DNA from: Hydrogenophaga sp.
Lineage (GTDB): Bacteria > Pseudomonadota > Gammaproteobacteria > Burkholderiales > Burkholderiaceae_C
Length of the DNA: 10,962 nt
Reading direction: 5' to 3'
Assembly: GCA_011390855.1 (NCBI GenBank)
Contig: JAABRN010000200.1
Location: 1-10,962 of the forward strand
A model generated the notes under the pieces. That model worked only from the letters and a program-made list of their open reading frames with translations. It was not told the DNA's origin and made no database searches. Position 1 is the first letter of the stretch, and every line of letters begins with the position of its first letter. Positions 1 through 7,649 of the stretch are shown one piece after another. A program made the position numbers and the translations under genes.

Positions 1-2
1 AA

Positions 3-1517
3 CCGCAGGCACACCAACAGTTGCCCAGCCCATCGGACTGGACCTTTGAACTGATCGAAACCTACCACGCTGAAATTGCAAAGACCGCCAGCAGTTTCGG
101 CCTGGACGTGTACCCCAACCAACTGGAGGTGATCACCGCAGAGCAAATGATGGACGCCTACTCCAGCGTCGGCATGCCCATGCTTTATCGCCACTGGTCT
201 TACGGCAAGCAGTTCATCAGCACGGAAAAGAACTACCGGCGCGGCCACATGGGCCTTGCCTATGAGATCGTCATCAATTCCGACCCCTGCATCGCCTACC
301 TGATGGAGGAAAACACGCTGGCCATGCAGGCACTGGTCATCGCCCATGCAGCCTATGGGCACAACAGTTTTTTCAAGGGCAACTACCTTTTCCGCATGTG
401 GACCGATGCGTCGTCCATCATCGACTACCTGGTCTATGCGCGGCACTACATCGCCGAATGCGAAGAACGCCACGGCATGGAAGCCGTCGAAGAAATCCTC
501 GACTCCTGTCACGCATTGATGAACCATGGCGTGGACCGGTACCGGCGCCCCCAGAAGCGCTCACTGGCGCAGGAAAGCGCGCAGCGTGAAGAACGCGAGC
601 GCCATCTTCAGCAGCAGGTGAATGACCTTTGGCGCACTTTGCCGCGCCGCGAAGGCCAGAACACTGAGAGCAATGCCTTGAGGCGCTTCCCTGAGGAGTC
701 ACAGGAAAACATCCTCTACTTCATCGAAAAAAATGCCCCCTTGCTCGAGCCCTGGCAGCGCGAAGTGGTTCGCATCGTGAGAAAGGTCGCGCAGTACTTC
801 TACCCCCAGCGCCAGACCCAGGTCATGAACGAAGGGTGGGCCACGTTCTGGCACTACACCTTGCTCAACTCCATGTACGACCGGGGCCTGCTGGCCGATG
901 GCTTCATGATGGAGTGGCTGAGCTCACACACCAGCGTGATCTTCCAGCCACCTGTTGGCCACCGAGCTTACAGTGGCATCAACCCCTACGCACTCGGCTT
1001 CGCGATGTTCACCGACTTGCGACGCATCTGCGAGAACCCCACCGAAGAAGACCGCCGATGGTTTCCAGACATTGCAGGCAGCGACTGGATCAAGACGCTG
1101 GACCACGCGATGCGCAACTACAAGGACGAAAGCTTTGTGGGGCAGTTCCTCAGCCCCAAAGTCATGCGGGACTTCCGGCTTTTCGCGATTCACGACGATG
1201 AAAAGGCGCTCGAGCTCGAAGTGTCAGCCATTCATGACGACAATGGTTACCGGGCACTGCGCGAATCTCTGTCTCACCAGTACGACATCGGCAGCAGAGA
1301 ACCCGACATCCAGGTCTGGAACGTCAATGTTCGCGGTGACCGTGCCTTGACGCTGCGCCACACCCAGCGCAACGGCATGCCCATGAACGAAGCCACGGCT
1401 GAAGTGCTCAAGCATGTGTCCCGCCTGTGGGGGTTTGACGTGCATCTCGAGAGTGTGGACAGCGGTGGCGCTGTACAACGGAGCTGGCAGGTGCCTGCGC
1501 CCTCTCATCGCCACTGA
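3..1517 (+). CDS. SpoVR family protein, 5' end outside the window
   Basis: Member of the SpoVR/YcgB family (stage V sporulation protein R-like), a widespread proteobacterial protein of unclear biochemistry. In Bacillus it acts in spore cortex formation; in proteobacteria it normally accompanies the PrkA-type kinase (YeaG) and YeaH in a stress/stationary-phase cluster, which I would expect just left of this window. About 500 residues are visible, close to the family length. Numbered from the TTG at 21, characteristic stretches are AHAAYGHNSFFKGNYLF (about 109-124), FRMWTDASSIIDY (about 124-136), and NEGWATFWHY (270-279), all typical of the family core. The frame is open right back to base 3 and the TTG at 21 has no ribosome binding site, so the true start probably lies upstream. 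It converges on the exonuclease gene, with 91 bases between stops and no clear terminator. Family call is firm; function is not. Confidence 0.93.
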   Translation, partial: PQAHQQLPSPSDWTFELIETYHAEIAKTASSFGLDVYPNQLEVITAEQMMDAYSSVGMPMLYRHWSYGKQFISTEKNYRRGHMGLAYEIVINSDPCIAYLMEENTLAMQALVIAHAAYGHNSFFKGNYLFRMWTDASSIIDYLVYARHYIAECEERHGMEAVEEILDSCHALMNHGVDRYRRPQKRSLAQESAQREERERHLQQQVNDLWRTLPRREGQNTESNALRRFPEESQENILYFIEKNAPLLEPWQREVVRIVRKVAQYFYPQRQTQVMNEGWATFWHYTLLNSMYDRGLLADGFMMEWLSSHTSVIFQPPVGHRAYSGINPYALGFAMFTDLRRICENPTEEDRRWFPDIAGSDWIKTLDHAMRNYKDESFVGQFLSPKVMRDFRLFAIHDDEKALELEVSAIHDDNGYRALRESLSHQYDIGSREPDIQVWNVNVRGDRALTLRHTQRNGMPMNEATAEVLKHVSRLWGFDVHLESVDSGGAVQRSWQVPAPSHRH

Positions 1518-1608
1518 GCCTCTGCGCCTGCTTATTCCACCGCCCTCTTCATCACACCCCGCGCTATCGTTCTGGCCAGTTGAATCCGGTGGCATGCATG
1601 TCGCACGC

Positions 1609-2361
1609 TCAGTGCCACAAGTCCCGCAGAGGGGTCTGCGGTCCGAATCGGTGCGCCACCTGAGCCTGCAAGAGTTCAGCCGAGGCCAGCGAGTCGGACA
1701 AGGCATGGTGCAGGCGATAACGTGGCAGACCGTAGCGCGCCCGGCTGGCCGCCAGCCGGATCGACAGCCGCGGCGGCACAGGCTGCCACAAGCGGCGCCA
1801 CCATGAAGGCAGTGGTCGGCGGTGCATGCGAGCCTCCAGCTCCATCGTGTCGATGACCGGAAATTCGATGCCCTCGCCGATGCGCCGTCGCAGGGCCTGG
1901 TCCAGGAACTGGCGCTCGATATCCCGGCAATGCACCACCATCACCTGGCCCGCCATGATCGACAGCAGTTCGCCCAACAGTTCGTCAAGGTCCGGCGCCT
2001 GAAGCAACTGCTGGTGCGTGATGCCGTGAAAGGTGACTGCCTCGTCGGCCAGCGGCACACGCGGCTTGACCAGCCAGTGCCGTCCCTGACTGGCCCATAT
2101 GCGGTCCAGTGACATCGGCACCAGCCCCACGCTCACGATGCCGTCGGTGGCTGGATTGAGCCCGGTCGTCTCCACGTCCAGCGCCAGCAGGGGCACGTGC
2201 TGTAAAGGCGTATCGCCAGACAATGCACCAGCGGCATAGAAGGTCCGCAAGCGGGGATCTCGCGCCGACTGCTGCAAAGCAGAGAAGCGCGCAGGCCAGT
2301 CCAGCACATCGCCGGCCGGATCGGCAGCTTTCGTGTCGCGTAAAAGCCCTGCGTGCAACAT
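1609..2361 (-). CDS. DnaQ-like DEDDh 3'-5' exonuclease
   Basis: A 250-residue protein of the RNase T/DNA polymerase III epsilon-subunit exonuclease superfamily, which removes nucleotides from 3' ends of DNA or RNA by a two-metal mechanism. Exo I is LALDVETTGLNP with D62 and E64. Exo II is VVHCRDIERQFLD (142-154), where the usual Asp of HNxxFD aligns with E149. Exo III is HHALSDSLASAEL with H218 and D223. An extra N-terminal stretch of about 55 residues precedes the domain. It is the last gene of a minus-strand operon: its ATG lies 6 bases after the stop of the cNMP/CBS/DUF294 gene and no good Shine-Dalgarno is seen, so translation is probably coupled. Because it is paired with a signalling protein and not with replication genes, it is more likely an accessory exonuclease (perhaps acting on a nucleotide or RNA) than the replicative proofreading subunit dnaQ. 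Substrate unknown. Confidence 0.9.
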   Translation of the reverse strand: MLHAGLLRDTKAADPAGDVLDWPARFSALQQSARDPRLRTFYAAGALSGDTPLQHVPLLALDVETTGLNPATDGIVSVGLVPMSLDRIWASQGRHWLVKPRVPLADEAVTFHGITHQQLLQAPDLDELLGELLSIMAGQVMVVHCRDIERQFLDQALRRRIGEGIEFPVIDTMELEARMHRRPLPSWWRRLWQPVPPRLSIRLAASRARYGLPRYRLHHALSDSLASAELLQAQVAHRFGPQTPLRDLWH

Positions 2362-2367
2362 GGGGCG

Positions 2368-4251
2368 TCAGCGTGCCGACTGGTGCCGGAACTTCAGGTA
2401 GTCCTGTGCCTGGTCCAATACCAAAAAAGCGTCGCGCAGGCTCTTGCGTTCGAAATCCGACAGGCGCTCGGGCTCCAGGGAGTTGCCGGGTTGCTGACCA
2501 TTCTTCAAATCTTCGGCCTGGGCGCGAAAACGCACAAAGGACAGGAATTCAAGCGCGTCATGCAGGTCGGGTCCGCGCCCCGGAGAGAGCACGCCGGCCT
2601 TGATCACATCATCCAGCCGGTCAAACGAATTGACCGCTTCGGAGCCCACCGACAGCGCATGCACGCGGATCAGGTCGGTGAGCGGCGCGGTGCCGCGTCG
2701 CTTGAGGTTGATACCCGCGCTGTGGCGGCCGTCGGCTTCCAGCACAAAACCCTTGAAGAAGCCCAGTGGTGGTGTGCGCAGCAGAGCATTGCGCGCCATG
2801 CTCGCCAAAAAGCGCGGGTGCTGGCGGGCCTGCCGTGCCATGCCGCGCCGCAGGCTGTCGGCCCAGTCGGTGCGCCCGTGTACGCCGTCCAGGTCGAAGA
2901 AGATGCTGCTGTGTAGCAGACCCTCGGCTGTCGGCTTTTCGATCCAGTCCTTGAAGTAGTCCTGCCACACCCGCAGCGGCTGACGCCAGCGCGGGTTGGT
3001 GGCCATCACGTCACCTGTACACAAGGTGTAGCCACAGCGTGCCAGCCCCTCGGTCACGAAGCGGGCCAGGTTTTCAAAATAGGCGTCATGGCGGGACGGC
3101 TCAAATCGGTTGTCCAGCACCAGCGCGTTGTCCTGGTCGGTCACCAGCCCCTGCTCCTGCCGGGCCATCGAGCCCAGCGCAAGAAAGCAGTAGGGAACAG
3201 GCGGAGGCCCCAGAGACTGCTCTGCCAGCTCCAGCAAGCGCTGCTTGAACGCGCGCCCGATCGCAGACATTGCACTGCCCACCACACGGGCGCTGGCATG
3301 TTCGCCCAAAATACGCAGGAAACTGGTGCGCACTTCTGGCACCAGTGCCTCCAGTTCGTCCACCCCCTGCGCACGGCCTATGCGGCCCACCACGAACAGA
3401 CTGTTGCCAGACTCGAAGCGGATGATGTCGGACAGGGCCACCACCCCCACAGGTCGACCATTCTTCATCACCGGCAAATGGTGCACCTTGTGTCGCAGCA
3501 TGAGGGCCATGGCCTCGAACACCAGCCGGTTGTGTTCGATGGCAATGACCTCGGTGCTCGCGATGTCGACAACGGGCGTGCTCTGCGGCAGGCCCTGTGC
3601 CAGCAGTCGACTGCGCAGATCACGGTCTGTCAGGATGCCAGCCACGCGGCTGGTCGGTGTGCCGTCTTCACCTGCCGGACCACCTTCGTCAACCAATAGC
3701 AGCGACGACACGCCACTGTCGGTCATGCGTCGCGCTGCTTCCTGGGCACTGACGTGAGGCGACAGGGTGACCGGCTCGCGCTCGACCAGGCTGCCCACGA
3801 TGGCAGACAACAAGGTATTGCCTGCCTGCTGGCGCGAGACCGCCTTCTGCAGCCGCGTGCGGTCTTCGATCTCCACCTGGTCGGCAAAGGCCTCGTTACC
3901 CTCGAAGAGCTCGATGAACACAGCCTCAGGCAGCAGGTAAAGCAGCGTGTCTTCCTGAGCCACCGCCGGAAAGCGGACCTTCTTGCGGTGCAGCAGGCCG
4001 AACTCTCCGAAGTAACCGCCTTCGGTCAGGCGGTTGTACAGCGTGTCATCACGCCGGTAAACCTCGACCACGCCGCTGCGAACGATGTGCCAGAACTGTG
4101 CCTCCTCGCCGAATTCGACGATGCGCGTACCGGCCTTGCAGTAGCGCACATCAATGGCTCTGCAAATGCGACTGAGCGTGTCTTCGTCCAGATCCCGGAA
4201 CGGCGTGTGCTGCCTCAGGAACCCGGAGATGTCATGCTGCTCGTCGTCCAT
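2368..4251 (-). CDS. cNMP-binding / CBS-pair / DUF294 nucleotidyltransferase-like signalling protein
   Basis: A 627-residue cytoplasmic multidomain protein. Residues about 10-130 form a cyclic-nucleotide-binding (CAP_ED) fold, with GGYFGEFGLL (78-87) as the phosphate-binding-cassette region. About 155-280 hold two CBS motifs, ending DLRSRL and GVVALSDIIRFE, which usually sense adenine nucleotides. About 310-450 is a DUF294/GlnD-like nucleotidyltransferase, with GSMARQEQGLVTDQDNAL at 360-377: the GS motif plus D372 and D374 as metal ligands. The rest is the helical DUF294 C-terminal domain. The architecture resembles the N-terminal uridylyltransferase logic of GlnD and suggests that a bound nucleotide controls modification of a partner protein, but no target is known. 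It starts 15 bases after the BCCT gene with a GGAG ribosome binding site and precedes the exonuclease by 6 bases. Proteins of this design often sit beside sodium:solute symporters, so a role in controlling the adjacent transporter is a reasonable inference. Confidence 0.93.
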   Translation of the reverse strand: MDDEQHDISGFLRQHTPFRDLDEDTLSRICRAIDVRYCKAGTRIVEFGEEAQFWHIVRSGVVEVYRRDDTLYNRLTEGGYFGEFGLLHRKKVRFPAVAQEDTLLYLLPEAVFIELFEGNEAFADQVEIEDRTRLQKAVSRQQAGNTLLSAIVGSLVEREPVTLSPHVSAQEAARRMTDSGVSSLLLVDEGGPAGEDGTPTSRVAGILTDRDLRSRLLAQGLPQSTPVVDIASTEVIAIEHNRLVFEAMALMLRHKVHHLPVMKNGRPVGVVALSDIIRFESGNSLFVVGRIGRAQGVDELEALVPEVRTSFLRILGEHASARVVGSAMSAIGRAFKQRLLELAEQSLGPPPVPYCFLALGSMARQEQGLVTDQDNALVLDNRFEPSRHDAYFENLARFVTEGLARCGYTLCTGDVMATNPRWRQPLRVWQDYFKDWIEKPTAEGLLHSSIFFDLDGVHGRTDWADSLRRGMARQARQHPRFLASMARNALLRTPPLGFFKGFVLEADGRHSAGINLKRRGTAPLTDLIRVHALSVGSEAVNSFDRLDDVIKAGVLSPGRGPDLHDALEFLSFVRFRAQAEDLKNGQQPGNSLEPERLSDFERKSLRDAFLVLDQAQDYLKFRHQSAR

Positions 4252-4266
4252 GCCAGTCTCCAGCGC

Positions 4267-5898
4267 TTAACCGCTCCTGGGCTCCGAAGCCAGACCCTTG
4301 ACCACAGACACAGTGGCCACCAGCAGCACCACGGCGAAGGGGAAACCGGTCGATACCGCCATGGCCTGCAGGGCCACCAGGCCGCCACCCAGGATCAGCG
4401 CAATCGCCACCAACCCTTCAAACACGCACCAGAATACCCGCTGTGGTGTGGGCGCGTTGATCTTGCCGCCAGCGGAAATCACATCGATCACCAGCGAACC
4501 TGAGTCAGACGACGTCACAAAGAACACCACGACCAGCACGATGGCGATGAACGATGTGATTTGAGCCAAAGGCAGCACATCAAGCATGAGGAAAAGCTGA
4601 AGCGGGAGGTCGGCACCTGCCGCCGCCTGATAGCCATCGTTGACCAGTTGCAGAATGGCCGTGCTACCGAACACGGTCATCCACAAGACGCAGGCCAGTG
4701 AAGGCACGATCAGCACCGACACGATGAACTCACGAACGGTGCGACCGCGCGAGACACGCGCGATGAACATGCCTACAAAAGGTGACCAGGAGATCCACCA
4801 GGCCCAGTAGAAGGCAGTCCAGCCCTGCGAGAAGTTGGCATCATCGCGTCCCACCGGGTTGGCCAGCGCCGGCAGGTACTGCAGATAGGCTCCCAGGTTG
4901 TCAAAGAAGCCGGTCATGATGGCCAGTGTCGGCCCCACCGCGATGACGAACACCAACAGCAGAATGGCGAGCACCATGTTGATCTCGGACAGGCGCTTCA
5001 CGCCAGCATCCAGCCCTGCCAACACAGAGATCAGCGCGATCGCGGTGATACCAATCACCAGCACGATCTGTGTTGTATCGCCCAGCGGCACACCGAACAG
5101 GTGGTTCAGACCCGCTGCCGCCTGCGAAGCACCCAGCCCCAGTGAGGTCGCCAGGCCGAACATGGTGGCAAGCACCGCCAGGATGTCGATCACGTGCCCT
5201 GGCCAGCCCCAGATGCGCTCGCCCAGCAGCGGGTAAAACACCGACCGGATGGTGAGCGGCAGGCCTTTGTTGAAGGAGAACAGCGCCAGTCCCAGGGCCA
5301 GAATGGCGTAGATCGCCCACGGGTGCAGCCCCCAGTGGTAGATGGTGGCCGCCATGGCCAGACGCCTTGCTGCATCGGCATCGCCGGCTGCGGCACCCAG
5401 CGGCGCCCAGTCGGTGCGCACGCCGTCTTCCATGCTCGTGCCACCCATCGCGCTACCAAAGTGCGATAGAGGCTCGGACACCCCATAGAACATCAGTCCG
5501 ATGCCCATGCCCGCTGCAAACAGCATCGAGAACCAGCCCAGGTAGCTGTAGTCCGGCTTGGCCTCGGTGCCACCCAGACGCACTTTACCCAGCGGCGAGA
5601 TGGCCAGGCCGAGGCAAACCAGCACAAAGATGTTCCCTACCCCTATGAAGAACCAGTCCAGGTTGGAAGTCAACCAGCCGCGCAAGGCGGAGAACATCGG
5701 TTCGGCCGATGACTGGAACATCAGTGTCAGAAGCACAAAGGTAATCACCGTCAGGCTCGAGATGGCGAACACCCTGTTGTGTATGTCCAGCCCGAACGGA
5801 CCAACCTTCACCACGATGTTGTCCTGGCCTATGCGGTAGTCCGTGTTGATGGGGTTGACTCTCCCATCCGGCTTCATCGGGTCGTTCGGTTCATTCAT
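4267..5898 (-). CDS. BCCT family betaine/choline/carnitine transporter
   Basis: A 543-residue inner-membrane secondary transporter with about 12 hydrophobic segments, taking up quaternary ammonium or related zwitterionic compounds (glycine betaine, choline, carnitine, possibly DMSP), normally driven by sodium or protons. Family signatures are clear: AAGMGIGLMFYGVSEPL (about 128-144), the helix with the aromatic cage FYWAWWISWSPFVGMF (363-378), and the following RVSRGRTVREF loop. FFVTSSDSGS near the C-terminal third is also typical. The N-terminal tail (about 45 residues) is short, and the protein ends soon after the last helix, so it lacks the long osmosensing C-terminal tail of BetP. The ATG at 5898 is preceded by AGAGGA at a 7-base spacing. 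It leads an operon with the cNMP/CBS/DUF294 protein and the exonuclease, which suggests regulated uptake for nutrition or signalling rather than simple osmoprotection. The actual substrate cannot be read from the sequence. Confidence 0.95.
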   Translation of the reverse strand: MNEPNDPMKPDGRVNPINTDYRIGQDNIVVKVGPFGLDIHNRVFAISSLTVITFVLLTLMFQSSAEPMFSALRGWLTSNLDWFFIGVGNIFVLVCLGLAISPLGKVRLGGTEAKPDYSYLGWFSMLFAAGMGIGLMFYGVSEPLSHFGSAMGGTSMEDGVRTDWAPLGAAAGDADAARRLAMAATIYHWGLHPWAIYAILALGLALFSFNKGLPLTIRSVFYPLLGERIWGWPGHVIDILAVLATMFGLATSLGLGASQAAAGLNHLFGVPLGDTTQIVLVIGITAIALISVLAGLDAGVKRLSEINMVLAILLLVFVIAVGPTLAIMTGFFDNLGAYLQYLPALANPVGRDDANFSQGWTAFYWAWWISWSPFVGMFIARVSRGRTVREFIVSVLIVPSLACVLWMTVFGSTAILQLVNDGYQAAAGADLPLQLFLMLDVLPLAQITSFIAIVLVVVFFVTSSDSGSLVIDVISAGGKINAPTPQRVFWCVFEGLVAIALILGGGLVALQAMAVSTGFPFAVVLLVATVSVVKGLASEPRSG

Positions 5899-5997
5899 GA
5901 ATTCATCCTCTCAAACGTTTTATTGGCCAGAAATCAGTGCAATTGCAGCAGTCACCTCAGGGGCGCTGATGCATTGGGAAGGCGACATGAAGCTGAT

Positions 5998-6123
5998 TCA
6001 ACTCCCAGAGGAAGGCCACGAAGCGAGGGCGGGCCGACGGGCAGCACCTTGGCCTGGCTGACCAGCACCGGCACCACTCCAGGGAGAGGCAGACAGGCTG
6101 ACGGATGAGAAGATGGATAGCAT
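5998..6123 (-). CDS. Possible 41-residue leader ORF upstream of the BCCT operon
   Basis: An ATG at 6123 on the minus strand is preceded by GGAGGAG (6137-6131) with a 7-base spacing, the strongest Shine-Dalgarno in the gap and better than that of most genes here. The frame reads MLSIFSSVSLSASPWSGAG and continues rich in Ala, Gly, Pro and Ser to a TGA at 5998, about 100 bases upstream of the BCCT start codon. The N-terminus is mildly hydrophobic; no family is recognised. It could be a small protein, a regulatory leader peptide, the remnant of a decayed gene, or a chance match. Only the ribosome binding site supports it. Confidence 0.25.
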   Translation of the reverse strand: MLSIFSSVSLSASPWSGAGAGQPGQGAARRPALASWPSSGS

Positions 6124-6385
6124 GAGAAAACTCCTCCGGAAATGGGGGTGCTGCCTGTATGGCGCCGTCTTGTGATGACGATCGATTCGCCCCTGCCTTG
6201 CTGGCTGGAGCGGTGGCGTGTGCACCGGATCGGTGGTGAGGGAATCGACGGCGGCGGTGGCCCGATGTGGCAGCGGTGCTCGCCACTCCTAACCCCTGAG
6301 GGACAACGAGTGACGGTGATCTGTCAGCAAGGGCCGGCACCGCCAGCACAAATACCGTGCCAGCCATGCCGTCGAGAAAGTGGAC

Positions 6386-6415
6386 ATTGTCGCTGCTTTG
6401 CAATGGCAACGTCAA
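6386..6415 (-). promoter_or_regulatory. Promoter-like -35/-10 pair, minus strand
   Basis: TTGACG (6415-6410; 5 of 6 to the sigma-70 -35 consensus) and GACAAT (6391-6386; 4 of 6 to the -10) are separated by 18 bases. Transcription would start near 6379 and run through the small ORF into the BCCT operon, giving a leader of roughly 480 bases. Such matches arise by chance in a gap this long, so this is only a candidate. Confidence 0.25.
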
Positions 6416-6592
6416 ATGACGCCAGCAATCCCAAGCGACCCCAAAGGTTGGGTGACAGCAAATGCCTCACAAGCTGTTGATCTGGGGCGAGTGTCCTAGG
6501 GCTACGGGTGCACGACAAAACAGCGTTCACGCACAAGCGACTTTGTCGACACCCAAAACGCATCAGGGAAGGGGATAGACTGCGACGGGCCG

Positions 6593-6623
6593 TTTGCTGT
6601 GGAGCGGCGTCTCGCACAGCAAA
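6593..6623. repeat. Perfect 9-bp inverted repeat extended to a 12-bp stem
   Basis: TTTGCTGTG (6593-6601) is exactly complementary to CACAGCAAA (6615-6623). Inside, GAG (6602-6604) pairs with CTC (6611-6613), leaving a single bulged G at 6614 and a 6-base loop. No T-run follows the stem on either strand, and the outer ends are TTT/AAA instead of the AAA/TTT order of a bidirectional intrinsic terminator. It could be an operator, or an RNA hairpin about 160 bases past the AbiEii stop. Confidence 0.55.
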
Positions 6624-6785
6624 TTCTTCACACCAGAACGAGCAGGTGAACCGTGGAGGTAGCTCCGGACGCGAATAATCAGGCTCATGAAGACAAGCAA
6701 CTTCCACGACCTCTGAGGGACGCGTGTGCCTTCAGCCAGCGAACCTACGCGCAGCTGATGGCACCCGTCCTGCGCGGCAGCGATG

Positions 6786-7649
6786 TCAAGGCGCAAAGGA
6801 CTGCAGAACTGGCATCAACGAGACACGCAGTTTGCCGACGATTGCAGGCAAGGGTTCCAGAGCAAGCCCGTTCTTTCGGAGAAACGCCAGCCACAGGGCC
6901 CGCCGAGAGGCATCGTCCGCAAACTCGTCTGTCAGGCCAACAGGCAACGCATCAGGAACCAGCATGCCGCGGCGTTCGAAAGTTGCCCTGATCGCCTGGG
7001 CCAGCAAGCCGGCGTCCAGGGTTTCCCTGTCCAGAAGCACCGACAGATCGAAGTAGTCCTTGAGGCGGCTGTTCGTCATGCCCAGCATGGCGATGGCATG
7101 GAGCTTTTCCGCGATGACCGTGTATTTCGGGTAGACCCGCAGCCTTGGCGCGGGCAGATCATCCAGCAGCACCGGGTAGACCGATTCCACTGGCGCCGGC
7201 GTGACCGCATCACCGAATCCGACGTCGATCTGGGTCTTGCATCGTGCCCGGGCCAGATCGCCTGCGACGATCACGCGCACGCCGCCGTACCCAGCTTCCT
7301 TTCTGATTTCCTCGACCGTGACCGAGGCCGGATCGAACACGATCCCGTCATCGACCAACACGGCTGCAATGTCACGGAAGGCCTGGGCGACCGAGTCCAG
7401 ATCGCTGGCACCGAAGCCGAGCAGATCGGCATCGCGCGTGGCCCTGTGCGGCATGTCGTACCAGAGCGTGAACAGCAGCGCACCCTTCAGCAGGAAGCGA
7501 TCCGCGTGCGGTGACTGGGTCATCCGGTAGAGGATGCGCTCCAGGGCGAAGCGCACCAGCACCTGGTTGAAATCGACGCCCTGCGCCTTGGCCAGGTTGA
7601 GCAGGCGTGCTCGGACGGAGGCGGCCACGTTTGGACCGACAGCGCTCAT
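6786..7649 (-). CDS. abiEii: AbiEii/AbiGii family nucleotidyltransferase toxin
   Basis: Toxin half of an AbiE type IV toxin-antitoxin pair (COG2253), 287 residues. AbiEii-type proteins are DNA polymerase-beta-fold nucleotidyltransferases; characterised relatives bind GTP or transfer nucleotides to tRNA, stop growth reversibly, and can abort phage infection. Family motifs: FLLKGALLFTLWYDM followed by RATRDADLLGFG (the K-G and DxD nucleotidyltransferase core), KTQIDVGFGD carrying the third acidic position, and YPKYTVIAEKLHAIAM followed by NSRLKDYFDLSVLL, the conserved AEKLHA/KDYYDL block. I place the start at the ATG at 7649, giving MSAVGPNVAASVRARLLNLA, because it overlaps the antitoxin stop by four bases (ATGA) as in coupled TA operons. 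An in-frame start 15 codons upstream would lie well inside the antitoxin gene and is less likely. All catalytic motifs appear intact, so the toxin is probably active. Confidence 0.92.
   Translation of the reverse strand: MSAVGPNVAASVRARLLNLAKAQGVDFNQVLVRFALERILYRMTQSPHADRFLLKGALLFTLWYDMPHRATRDADLLGFGASDLDSVAQAFRDIAAVLVDDGIVFDPASVTVEEIRKEAGYGGVRVIVAGDLARARCKTQIDVGFGDAVTPAPVESVYPVLLDDLPAPRLRVYPKYTVIAEKLHAIAMLGMTNSRLKDYFDLSVLLDRETLDAGLLAQAIRATFERRGMLVPDALPVGLTDEFADDASRRALWLAFLRKNGLALEPLPAIVGKLRVSLMPVLQSFAP

Larger units (their letters stand above)
5899..6785. other. Long gap without a recognisable gene, between housekeeping and accessory blocks
   Basis: About 890 bases. Both strands have open stretches of 75-150 codons, but none has a recognisable domain, consistent composition or a good start with ribosome binding site, except the small minus-strand ORF listed separately. 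The left part must contain the promoter and leader of the BCCT operon. The right part, after the AbiEii stop, is featureless apart from a stem near 6593-6623. It may hold degraded sequence from past insertion of the accessory block, but no insertion-sequence ends, tRNA or paired direct repeats marking an attachment site were found. Confidence 0.6.

Noticed and set aside
1518..1608. CCACCG...CGGTGG as a terminator between the convergent genes
   Set aside because: Only 6 bp with a loop of about 44 bases and no T-run; too weak to call.
3088..3699. Plus-strand open frame of 203 codons
   Set aside because: Lies wholly opposite the cNMP/CBS/DUF294 gene and encodes His/Gln-rich sequence without family features.
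3754..4503. Plus-strand open frame of 249 codons
   Set aside because: Antisense across the DUF294 start and BCCT end, both well supported on the minus strand.
5955..6301. CCTCAGGGG and CCCCTGAGG as ends of a small mobile element
   Set aside because: Nine-base match only, about 330 bases apart, with no flanking target duplication or transposase.
5957..6415. Minus-strand open frame of 152 codons in the gap before the BCCT gene
   Set aside because: No ribosome binding site, no family, His/Arg/Ser/Pro-rich composition typical of non-coding GC-rich DNA. The overlapping 41-codon frame has the better start signal.
6142..6480. Plus-strand open frame of 112 codons in the same gap
   Set aside because: No Shine-Dalgarno, no recognisable motif, and conflicts with overlapping frames on the other strand that are equally unconvincing.
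6783..7514. Plus-strand open frame of 243 codons
   Set aside because: Antisense shadow of the AbiEii toxin gene; no domain visible.
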